Positions 25,624-35,465 of a DNA stretch of 64,000 nucleotides are shown in pieces. Source of the stretch: Parietaria judaica (lineage: Eukaryota; Streptophyta; Magnoliopsida; Rosales; Urticaceae); NCBI GenBank assembly GCA_954871525.1, contig OX940869.1, positions 15,679,001-15,743,000 of the forward strand, in the 5' to 3' direction. The notes beneath the pieces were generated by a model. It made no database searches and had not been told where the DNA came from. It saw nothing but the letters and a program-made list of their open reading frames with translations. Numbering within the stretch: the stretch's first letter is position 1; every line of letters starts with the position of its first letter. The position numbers and the translations under genes are program-made.

Positions 25624-25961
25624 CTAACTAGGTAAGCGAGCAGAATCCTATAGGAATTCGGGCTCAACTGAGCCAAAGAAATATCCAACTGATTCACATA
25701 CCTAAGGATAGGTTTAGGAATCGGAAATTTCAACCCACAATCCTGAAAGTAACTCTCATAAATGCAAACCCAATAATCTTTGATCGAGTCCGCAAATTCA
25801 TCAAAATCTGGAACCCGAAGAGGGACAGACTCTGAAATATCATACTTCGACCTGAGTCGAAGGATATCCACTTCCCTCAGTCTAGACCTATGAGAATCAG
25901 TTTGAAGGAACTCCGAAACTAAGACCGGACCCTTAGCCTTACTCTTCTTACCATCAGCCAT

Positions 25962-26759
25962 TTTTCGCAAAACCTTAAAAAAGAACCTACACACAGAAAA
26001 AGCCAAACCCAAATCTCCAAACACAATCCCAAACCCAAAAATACCTAATCCTGGTCGAAAAATAGCAACAAATCCTAGAACCAAAGAGAGGAAATGCAGG
26101 AAAAGAAGAAAACCTGGAAACCCTAGGACAATATTGCTCGAGGTTGCAGAACAACAATGGTGGAGAAAAAAGCTTATCTCTCTTGTCACGAGTGCGAAAA
26201 TGAAAAAAGAAGAGAAAAAGAGGCTTAAATAGGAAAGAAGAGGAGCAGTTACCTGAATGCGAAGAGACACCTCGGGCAGAATTGAAGAAAAGCTGGTTAG
26301 ACCTTTTTGAAGAAACACTCAAGTGTTTTTATAATCAAAAGTCGACCCGAATCGCAAGGCTAGGGTTCCCTCGATTCTCGCGCCGAAGACCATCCAACGA
26401 CTGGGACCAATTCCAAGATCGTGACACGTCAGCACAATGATGAGCTGACCAAGTCAGCAGAAGTCGAAGAGATTATCCTCTTCTTCGAATCACGAGCAAA
26501 TCGACACGTGTCGTAACTGCTCCCTCCAAAAAGTTCGAAATCATTTTGATTTCAAAAGAAGTTGCACCTCAACCCCTGAAGAATATGATATTATCATGAA
26601 AACAATTCTAATTTCCCTAAATTAATTTATTTTTGCGGCAAAAGTCATAAATATCTCTGATTTTGCGAATTTAATTAATTTTCATCACGAATTTTTACAT
26701 GATTTTGTCAAATTTATACTATAAATAATATTTCATATTTGTTATTGTAGAGGGCTATC
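25962..26759. other. Region between the antisense gene start and the 3' LTR
   Basis: Includes the probable promoter and 5' untranslated region of the antisense gene. An open frame continues upstream to 26318 but with a hydrophobic, low-complexity translation. The stretch ends ttattgtagagggctatc directly before the LTR, a plausible polypurine-tract region for the plus-oriented element. Confidence 0.5.
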
Positions 26760-27762
26760 TGTTGATGTTCAAATTCGTTCCTTAATAGGAATTATAAGAT
26801 CATTAATTAGATTAATGGCCCAAATTAATTAAAGCCTAAGTCATAAATATAATTGAATATTTATGCAAAATAGGCTTACGGAATACGAAGCCCAGAGGCC
26901 CAATGAACACCCAACTATGTTCAGGCCCGGACAGAACTAAAAGCCCACAAGGCAAGAAGCTCACCACGAGCATAAAGTGCTCAAAAGAAGTCCGAACAGA
27001 GCTTTCCAAGGGAAGAAACCCCGAACTAAGCTCAAAGATCCTACCTCAAGACAAAAACCAACACTTGGTCGAAGTCCAAACATCAAACAGATTAAACGAC
27101 CTGAAGAACCCAAAGCTCGCCCCGGGCAGCAATTGTCACAAAGGGATCCGAGCAGAAACATACGAAACATCCAAGCACGAGCAGACCAAGTCAACCACCT
27201 CAATTCAAACCTCCGAATCCCGACCAGGAAAATCGCCACGATCCAAATTCAAATCCCACGACGACAAGTCAAAGTCCACCACTACGCAAATCTCTCAGAA
27301 CGTGGCCCACGTGTTAGCTCGACAGCAAGCCAAGCTCCGAACTCGAAGCCACCACCAACGTACACTTCCAACGGACAGAAACCAGAAGCCTATAAAAGCA
27401 AGGAGACAGCCCCATCACACGCACGCAAGCATTTATCCTGAGAGAAAAGAGTCTGTGAGATTTGTATTTTCAGTGTGATTTCATCTTCCTTTTTCGATCT
27501 ATCAGAAATTGGCTTGTGGTTTCGATAGATTATCTTTTCAAGACAATAAACATATAGAGGACGTAGTCAACTACCGCATTGGGACGAACCTCTCTAAAAA
27601 ACCTCGGTGTTTTATTCTTTACTATTTTTCGATTTTGTTTCTTTTTGGTCACCGTCTAAAGTATTGACGACGCGAAGGAAAGAATCCACAAAATTCAACA
27701 ATATCAAATCGAAATCTCATTCACAATTCACGTGACTGTTGGTGTGTAAAAACACGTCATCA
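26760..27762 (+). repeat. 3' LTR of a Tat-like gypsy element
   Basis: About 1003 bp, starting TGTTGATG and ending CACGTCATCA. It is the same family as the inverted solo LTR at 49672-50735; for example both contain the block taaaagcaag after a TATA box and the phrase tagttgactacgtcctct (sense or complement). The TATA box is at 27391-27397. Because a gypsy-associated antisense gene lies on its left, I read it as a 3' LTR of a left-truncated element. The 191-aa frame across it is not a gene. Confidence 0.78.
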
Positions 27763-29440
27763 TTGGGCATCGTCACCTATATAGCAAAGCTTCCTACGTA
27801 CCATTCTGGAATCATGTTATCACGCAGTTCATGGTTAGTAAAATCCGAGGACGAGGGCGACGACCTCCGTTTTTTCCTGAAGTGGCGGCACAAGGTTGAC
27901 CATCACATATGGCAAGAGTATTACCGGCGAGGGTGCTCGACGAGACGGCGCGGGTGTTCGCTGTCGCGTGTGACGAATGTGTTGACCGCGAAGGTGGCGA
28001 ACCTCAAGAGACGCGGGCAGATATATTAATTTGGGCGAACAACGTCGCGAGACTAGCTGACTTAAGGGGATTCCAAGCAAGCAGGCTAGTCGGGGAAGGC
28101 TAGTCGGCGTTGGGCACGGAGAAATTTGACCTTAAGGGTGGAGAGAACAACTCAATTTCTTGAGAAAGAAACTCTGAGTCTAGATAGAGAAGCTCTGAGA
28201 GAATTGTGTGTCAAATGAGGAGATAGGACATTCTATTGATAGGTAAAAGTGGTAACCACTTTACATTGATTTGGGAGATTTAATAGAGATTTAATTCCAC
28301 TAAATTCCCTTAAATAAATGTTCATGTGGCTTGCCAACGGGAGTCATGCCGCTGCTCCTTGTCAGCTAATGGGTTTGTCTTTTTTTTTTTGTGTGGCCCA
28401 TCCGTAGCGTCTTCCGGGAGTGCACAAGCTTGTAAATATACCGAGGAATCCTATGGACCTCATGAGGATCTTCGTAAGCTTGGTTCTTTTCGTCACTTGC
28501 AATTCTTGAGAGATATTGTCGTGTCTAGTATATCGACGAGGGGTAGCTCTTCGTCGAAAGGCTTGTCATAGACAAGGGGCTTGTCGTCCAACGAAGGGAT
28601 TGTCACTTGAAAAGGGTGTCGTCATTTGATTACGGGCTTGCAATCTTCGTCTTTGATCATTGGGGACCTTTTGGGTCATCGTCTAGGCTCGTCAGGGACT
28701 CTCTTAGGTCGTCGTTACCTCGCCAAGTTCCATTCCGGGTCGCCGGGTGTCTTCTAAGGCCTTTGTTTCCTTGTTCCTTGGCCGGGGACTCTCCTAAGGT
28801 TATGAGAACATTGTCGGGTAGCCCGAACCGTCTTCTTGAATGTGGACTAGTCTTGAGCTCTATCTTTTGGGACTTTGGGGCCCGAGCCTCACCAAATGAT
28901 TTTGGACTTTGGGCTATTGGGCTCTTACTTTGTTAACAGGCATTGACTTTCGTCTGAGGGGCCCACATTTTATGTGATCCGAAAAATACGCATAACTGTT
29001 ATTTAAGAATAATTATATATCATTAAACATAAAATAAAACATGGTACAAACATGATAGCATGATGAGACTCAATTAGACACGATTTAGGAGAAATAAAAT
29101 GTTGTATTTTATGCATTTTATATATGTTCTTAATGATTTTAATAATTATTATATATGAAATTTATGTTTCTTACTTTATAAAATTACGTCGTTCAATGAT
29201 GAATTAAAAAATTATTAAAGATTTTTTAAATTTTAGATAATATAATAAAATAAATGAAGTTGAATGATTGTGAATTGAATTTATTTATCATTGTAATATA
29301 TTGGAATCTGTTTAATAGGTTAAAAGGGTAGACATGAGAAACACAATTATTAAATAGGGCGGGTAGTCGCATCTTCTAACACGATTAATAAAAGTGGCGG
29401 GTTAGGTCTACATAAAATAAGTAAAAAACAATAAATTTCA
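27763..29440. other. Unassigned accessory DNA
   Basis: Mixed composition. 28320-28960 is GC-richer and repeats gtcgtc and cttgtcg motifs, ending ggcattgactttcgtctgag; it may be part of another LTR. Small ORFs (such as 28607-28936) show no recognisable motif. 28970-29440 is AT-rich with nothing recognised. Confidence 0.4.
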
Positions 29441-29510
29441 CACCCATACTTAATATTGTAAAAAGTCAGTTTCTCACAGAGTTTATGTTACATAATGTTA
29501 TAACATGAAT

Positions 29511-30086
29511 TTAAACATAAACAGAACACGAGTGGATCTTTGGCGCAGAAGGAAGCTTTTCATTTCCTTTAAGGAGAACTTCTTTATAGCTTCTCGTCTC
29601 AGTCCTCTCACAAATATAAGAATCTTTCTTTTTCAACGTGGACATGTTATTTGAAACCGTTTTCGGCCGAGCTACATTGCTTTGATCGAAGAGGATGTTC
29701 AAGGCTTTTAAGAATCCGATCCATCCACTTTTATGAAAACCTTCCGTTACTAAAATAATCTTCCTGTCTCCTTGAGCCACTTTAAGAATACGGATAAATC
29801 TTCTGCCATTGCTGTCTAACACGTCAACGATGTAGGTGGTTCCATTACCCGACAACCTTCTTCGAAAAAACTCTGGTTGTTGCACTCCAATGATCTTCTC
29901 CGTTGAACTCTGAATCCCAAAAGCTTCTTGACGCTGAGCAAGAATTGATAAGACTCGGCCTTGACATTCTTCTAAAATACTAACATAGTGTCCATCTCTA
30001 CCAGTAGAACACTTAAAAAACTTGTTTTCAAGTTTGAAGGTAACGAGCGTCATCTGAGACCTCTTTCTTACACAAGAAGATGACAA
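29511..30086 (-). CDS. Unrecognised 191-aa ORF
   Basis: I do not recognise this protein. It is a single open frame starting MSSSCVRKRSQ; an internal Met (MTLVTFKLENKF, 12 codons in) could be the real start. The first about 140 residues look like a compact alpha/beta domain with alternating hydrophobic strands (for example YVSILEE, RKIILVTEG) and a GWIGFLKALN helix, followed by a basic tail containing RSYKEVL. The arrangement loosely recalls N-terminal ORFs next to plant LINE or zinc-knuckle genes, but that is a weak inference. It lies in DNA later invaded by solo LTRs and has no clear partner gene. Confidence 0.4.
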   Translation of the reverse strand: MSSSCVRKRSQMTLVTFKLENKFFKCSTGRDGHYVSILEECQGRVLSILAQRQEAFGIQSSTEKIIGVQQPEFFRRRLSGNGTTYIVDVLDSNGRRFIRILKVAQGDRKIILVTEGFHKSGWIGFLKALNILFDQSNVARPKTVSNNMSTLKKKDSYICERTETRSYKEVLLKGNEKLPSAPKIHSCSVYV

Positions 30087-30690
30087 CCTGTTAGAATTGC
30101 ATAACTGACCGGATGCTATGGAAGCAGCCGCGCAACATATAACATAATAATGGTGAATCCAACAAATCCGGTAAGGCAGCCACTAGATGGAGACGAGGGC
30201 TGCCGCAACCACTAATCAGAGACGGGGCAGCCAACGGGGGCTAACAGAAGTGGGGGCAGCAGCTGAAACAGAGGTGCGGGGGCCACAGTGGGAGAAGAAA
30301 AGGACGGCGTGATGAACGAAGTTTGGTAGAGGGAAAGTGTTGGACATATTTTATATGCCCTCTATTCAGATGTTAATCCCGCTAACATAAGATTATGGTC
30401 GTTTGCATAGAATGAATAGTACTTATTAAAGTTATATATAGTTATCTTTGAATTATAAATAGATTATACTAATTGAATGTTTGATCCATAGTTCTTCAAT
30501 GTTACTATCGTGCTCAGTCAACACAAGTAGTCTTTTGTGAGGAGGTTTGACTGTCACGAATAAAGAACTTAAAATGGTCAATGGTCTAGATTAGAAATGG
30601 GAATTCCTAAGGCGTGAGCGACCATTGATGAACTTAATCACAATTAGGTGATGATCTATTACCAGATCATAGTGTAGTCTGTGCACTGTT

Positions 30691-32587
30691 TGTTGGGAAT
30701 CACGTCTCAGATTCCATGTAAATTATCACGAATTGTACCTCCGAACCGTTCGGGTAACATTTAAAAAATTATTTTAAAGCAGAAAAACTTGTTAGTCATT
30801 CGACGGTCCGGATATCAGATAATAACCATATAACAAGATCTGATAAATATTATGTAATTTAATATTCATAAATCATTATTAATAATCTAATCATTATAGG
30901 AAATAAATAAAATGCAGTAAATGGTTGCATTTATTAACCCAATGCATAAGGCCGTACCTCTATTGACGACTTCCAGCTGCACGTTCTGAATCAGGCAGGG
31001 CTCCGCCGGTGCTGAGGGAAACTCCCGTAGTCTTCCGGGATATTCTCCTGGATTCCTCGTACCGAAGCGTGGGCTTCGCCGGCAGGACTCCGTCGCAAAA
31101 TTTAAACTGATAGTTCTTTTTAAGCTTCTGGAGAACTAAGTCTCTTATGCCAAACCAGAAAGAGAGATCAGAGAGAAAATTCGCAGACCCTGAAGGAGAG
31201 GGTGAGTTCGAATTTTTCTCTGGGGAGAGGTTTGAAATATGTGTAGAATGAGCCTTCTATTTATAGGCTCAGACTGTAACCGAATTAGAGAAATTCACTC
31301 CCTAATTTAGAATTCTATATATTAAATATAATTAATTATTTCAATCCAATGGTCTTGATTTAATCTTATATAAATCCAATGGATATAATTAATTAGATAT
31401 TTAATTAAATAAGAAAGATTTGGATAAAATCAAAAATCCAATCTTATCTTCTTATCTTTATAAAATTCGAATATATATATATATATATATTAAAATTCGA
31501 ATTCATAATTCGATTTCTACACTTCAGTTTTATGAGTCTTGCCAAATGATCTTAAAAACATTTCAACATATTTTTATCACATATGTATCATCCGCTACGG
31601 AGCTATCCTGGGGACCATGGACCCGTACCACTTAAGCTCCAACGAACTGCTAGGGTGTTCGTCAAACCTCGGTGTTATTCCACTATAAACTCGAGGCTGC
31701 ACTCTTTAGTGATACAATATATATTATTCCATTAATTACAGCAGGGTGTCCATTGATACAATCAAATTTGGGTTATTGGTCTTTCACTTGATGATCCACA
31801 CACGAGCAGGCGGTTTCTACCGTTATGCCCCTCATTGCATTTTCATCCTTGACTCAGTCAATAATATTATGAGCAACCCACTTATGGTTTCGATTCATAA
31901 GTTGCGCATGGGTACTTCTCACTTCTCACTACCGACAATCAAGGGAATAATCATGACTCTGAACAGAGCTGTGTGATGCCCATGTCTATGATCAAGCTAC
32001 CCTTACTGCTGACTATCATGTTCCCAAAATAATAGTGTTGGGAACAACGGTAATATATTGTGTTCTTTTACGGTTAAATCAATAAACAATCAAGCCTGCA
32101 GCTCGGACTCAAGATCACTCAGGACTTAGATCGAATATCCATTTGATCATCTACTAGTGACTAAACTCCAAGTTATCAGTGATAGTCTTATATGATAACT
32201 TCCGGAGTTTAAGTCAGGTCCAGTCCAGTATGAAGACACTTCATACTTAATGCACTTCTAGTGAGTGTGACACACACAAAATCCAGAATAGGATTGTCAC
32301 TTAGTAACATTAATGACCTTATACGATTAATGGGCTCCCACCCAGTTAATCAGGTCAAGGATATTTTAAGTTCATTTATTATGATTATTAATTATTCCTC
32401 ACATTGACTCTGTTGTGATAATAATAACATAATTGCATCATGTATGAACTAAGGATCAAACATTCTATTTTACTCTACCAGAAACTATAATAAGATTATC
32501 ATAATAAGCATCATCTTTATTCAACGACTTGTCATAATTTTTTACAAATGGATAAAATATCTTGTTTAAGGACACACTTGTCCAACA
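30691..32587 (-). mobile_element. Inverted solo LTR of the 14883-25623 copia family
   Basis: Flanked by a perfect duplication CTGTT (30686-30690 and 32588-32592) with termini TGTTGG...CCAACA. The complement matches the copia LTRs at 14883 and 22888. At 1897 bp it is shorter than the 2.7-kb LTRs because segments near the centre are missing: sequence jumps from the aaactgaag block to gtgtagaaatcgaatt, and then to the TA-rich part. The open frame at 31746-31976 recurs antisense inside the other LTRs and is not a gene. No internal domain remains. Confidence 0.92.
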
Positions 32588-33858
32588 CTGTTAAGTTTAT
32601 CAAGTATGAAGTGTCTTCATATTGGACGGACTAGACTCACATCTGAAATCATTAAATAAGTCTGTCACTGATGATAGTACGATAGGGTCGCTTAGCTGAT
32701 CAGATGGAATTAGGTTGACGTCCTGAGCATTATGGAGTTGTACGGTTCAACTTATATAATCTTTGATTTAATCGTTACAGAGTACAGCTTGGTACTCCTA
32801 ATACTTTTATTTTGGGATTAGACGGTTGACCGGGATAAGTTGCACAATAGCAGATATGGACAATATCTTTATGATATTGTTATTGTGATTCATGGCAACA
32901 AATAAGTACTCATGATCAGCTCATTAGATTCATCATCTTATGAGTGAGTAGTTTGTAAGAATCATAAGAATAAGATAGTGTCATAAAAAAGGGCAGAACG
33001 ATAAATATCACCCTTTTGATGAATGTCATAATAAAACGAAGACCCATCACACCAGATATTTTATTGAATCAATGGACACCTGTGTTCAGGAAGATAATTA
33101 TCATACACACTTGAGAGTTCAGCCAAGAGCTATAGTGGAATGTAATCGAGGTTGGTAAAAGTCTACGCTTTTACCGTAGCTCGAGTGTGTACGTCCATTA
33201 GTACCCTTTGTAGCTCCATAGAGGATGACACCGCAAATATATTCAAATTCATTTGAATAGGATACTCCAATTAGATTCGGTGCGTGATTATTATCACATA
33301 TTATTGATTACCCTAAATAGTGGCAAAAGTACCCAAATTTGGTATGCCAGTGAAACTGCAAAAAGATGATTGAATTAATCCTAAGACATCCCTAGGGTTG
33401 TGGGAAATTAAATTCTAGTACAGTTATCTTTTTGAATCGTGTCATTCTGGCAGACGTTTTGAGATTTATGATAATAACATTTTTTAGTCCTAGACTAAAA
33501 ATGACACTGTTATTTAAATAAAAAATTAGAGAAATTAAATATTGGTATTTATACCTTAAATATTTAATGAGAGAAATCGAATAATAATTTCGAATTATAA
33601 TTATATATTCGAAATTAAATCTTTGAAAATATAAAGATTTGATTTATTAAATCTTTTAGGGTATTTTCTGAAAAAGATTTGATTTGGATTTATTCTTTAT
33701 TTGATTTAATTTTATCAAATGTTAGACTGAATATCTCCAAGTAGTTGAGTAAATCTCTCACAGTTGGTTGAGAGATTTTCTCAAAGCGGTTGGGCCATTC
33801 CCTATAAATATTGAACACCTGAAACCGAAAAACACACTCTCTAACATTCTCATATTTC

Positions 33859-33860
<2 letters not shown>

Positions 33861-33918
<58 letters not shown>
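33861..33918. repeat. (TC)n microsatellite
   Basis: 29 TC dinucleotides within the transcribed part of the outer solo LTR, just downstream of its TATA box. Confidence 0.97.
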
Positions 33919-33921
<3 letters not shown>

Positions 33922-34456
33922 ATAGTTTCTGCGAATTTTTCTGAGCTCCTCTCAGGGTTTATTGAATTTAGGGTTTAGGGTTTTATCCAGTGGGAGCCCA
34001 CACCTCCTAGCAACGTAGTCCTAGAGAATACATCAAAAGACTTCTGGAAGCATCTTCTTCACAGAAATCGCAAAAGGGATTGAAGATCGGAGTAAGAAAG
34101 TTCTTCAGAGAATCAAGATTCGTGTCAGAGACTACAAGAAAAAGGTACACGATTTCAAGGTCGTTGATTAATAATTATTTACTAGTACTCATGGCTCAGA
34201 ATTAAAATCAAGAACTAGTTAAATAAATTAAAGTAATTAATTCATCACGATCGGGAAAATTAATTGTAAATTGATTTTGAAACAGACGGTTTGACCGGGT
34301 TATTGGTATGGGACTTTAACTCAGTAAAAAATTTAAAGGGCAAACCGTGTGACTTAATCAATTATTACAATTTCTTATAGGTCGGCGGTGACTGTTTTCA
34401 GTCTAAATCTGCAGATACGACCAGGAACCGGTGTTAATGCGATGTCGATTCCAGTA

Positions 34457-35244
34457 GAAAGTACACCAAAAAAACAGCAGCTGAGAAAAAAAAAGGCTGT
34501 CCGACGAGGCGGAGCAAGGGAGTTGGCGGCGACTAAGATGCTATTTGGCTGGAGAATAAAATGTTGTTTGGCTGGAGCTATGGCGCTGGTTGGCTAGAAA
34601 TACAAACACGATTGGCTAGGGCACTTCAGGTTGGACGAAATGAGGCGGCGCGGCACGGTGGCGCTGAGACGCGACGGAATGAGACGGAGGCGGCAATACT
34701 TCAGGGGAGGCGGCTAGGGTTTCTGAGATGAGGGGTAGCTAGAGATTCAGATTGTTTGGCAAGAACGATTGTGGTGGGGCGGGGGGGAGGGGGGGACCGA
34801 CGGCCGGAGGCGCGGAGGAGCGAAGGTTGACGGTAGGTGGGACCTGAAGGAACTAGGGTTTCATCGTAAGTATTTCTGTTTGTAATTACCGTAAACCGTA
34901 CAAAAATTAAAGGAGTGAGTGAGCGATAAGTTTTGAGAAGCGAGCGATGGCTAAAAAATAAATAAATAAAGCCTAAAAAAATTAAAGGAAAAATAAATTA
35001 ATATATAAACCGTGTACTGGGTATCCAGTTTTAAAATTTTAATACCCGATATCCATAATTGGTTCTTTACCGAATCCAGAATCCAGATACGGATTCGGAT
35101 TCAGATTTTTACCCAGCTTCCTGGTGTTATTTTCACCCCTAGAAACAATCCACCTAAGCAACAAGGGACAAAAATAAGTTTTTTCTAAACATGCCAATAG
35201 TCATAATCGTGTAATCCATCACATATTATAAAAGATTAAGAGAC
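34457..35244. other. GC-rich flank and a possible MITE end
   Basis: 34480-34860 is rich in ggcgg motifs with no convincing ORF; it continues the sequence left of 30338 once the solo LTRs are removed. About 34990-35143 carries alternating tacccg/gatatcc motifs and ends tcacccctag, like the right ends of the hAT-type MITEs at 50823 and 59057, but I do not see a matching left end. Confidence 0.4.
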
Positions 35245-35249
35245 ATTTT

Positions 35250-35427
35250 TGTTAGAGTATATCTTGTATAGCTGTTGTATGAGCTTTATGTATAGCTGTT
35301 GTTATTAGTAGTTGTAGTTATTTGGGTATAAATACAAGATTGTAATTGATTCATTATCAAGTCAATACAATCAGAGTCTTCTTTCAATTCTGTTTGGCTC
35401 TCTCTCTCTCCTTTTTGGATCTTATCA
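35250..35427 (+). repeat. 5' LTR of the Ale-like element
   Basis: 178 bp, TGTTAG...TTATCA, with gtataaataca as a TATA-like box near 35328. Directly abuts the primer-binding site. Confidence 0.93.
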
Positions 35428-35465
35428 TGGTATCAGAGCAACGATCATCATATGAAGAAGCTTCC

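Larger units (their letters stand above)
13645..25961 (-). pseudogene. Antisense spliced Transposase_28-type gene, split by a copia insertion
   Basis: The start ATG is at 25961-25959 (MADGKKSKAK...). Exon 1 runs 25961-25624, is interrupted by the copia element, and resumes 14877-14639. The intron 14638-14558 is GT-AG. Exon 2 is 14557-14360, the intron 14359-14289 is GT-AG, and exon 3 is 14288-13645 (TAG). Ignoring the insertion and one copy of the CTAAC duplication, the three exons keep one frame, about 472 aa. The N-terminal half (YESYFQDCGLKFPIPKP, then ISLAQLSPNSYR) resembles the plant family Pfam names 'putative gypsy type transposon' (PF04195). The C-terminal exon is lysine/alanine-rich with an acidic patch (EFIEISDEEP). 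In family knowledge such extra ORFs lie antisense between pol and the 3' LTR of Tat-lineage elements, and here the 3' LTR begins about 800 bp beyond the ATG. Function unknown. Now disrupted. Confidence 0.75.
30338..34456 (+). mobile_element. Solo copia-type LTR (outer), interrupted by a second solo LTR
   Basis: Begins TGTTGGACATA after gaaag (30333-30337) and ends ...GATTCCAGTA before gaaag (34457-34461). The 5-bp repeat marks both ends, and the terminal CCAGTA differs from the expected CCAACA by two transitions. Without the inner insertion it is about 2.2 kb. Layout matches the copia LTR at 14883 (same order of ttattttggga, atcaatggacacc, ctatagtgga and gtagctcc blocks) at clearly lower identity, so it is a related family. 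The TATA box tataaata is near 33804, followed by a TC tract. No primer site or coding region follows, so it is a solo LTR. Confidence 0.68.

Noticed and set aside
26903..27478. 191-aa and 154-aa ORFs on the plus strand
   Set aside because: They fall entirely inside an LTR and overlap each other in different frames. The related solo LTR at 49672-50735 does not keep the frame.
31746..31976. 76-aa ORF also seen antisense at 15494-15724 and 23498-23803
   Set aside because: Conservation across three sites is explained by shared LTR sequence, not by a gene.
33690..33920. ORF of repeated Arg-Glu
   Set aside because: It is the translation of the (TC)n microsatellite.
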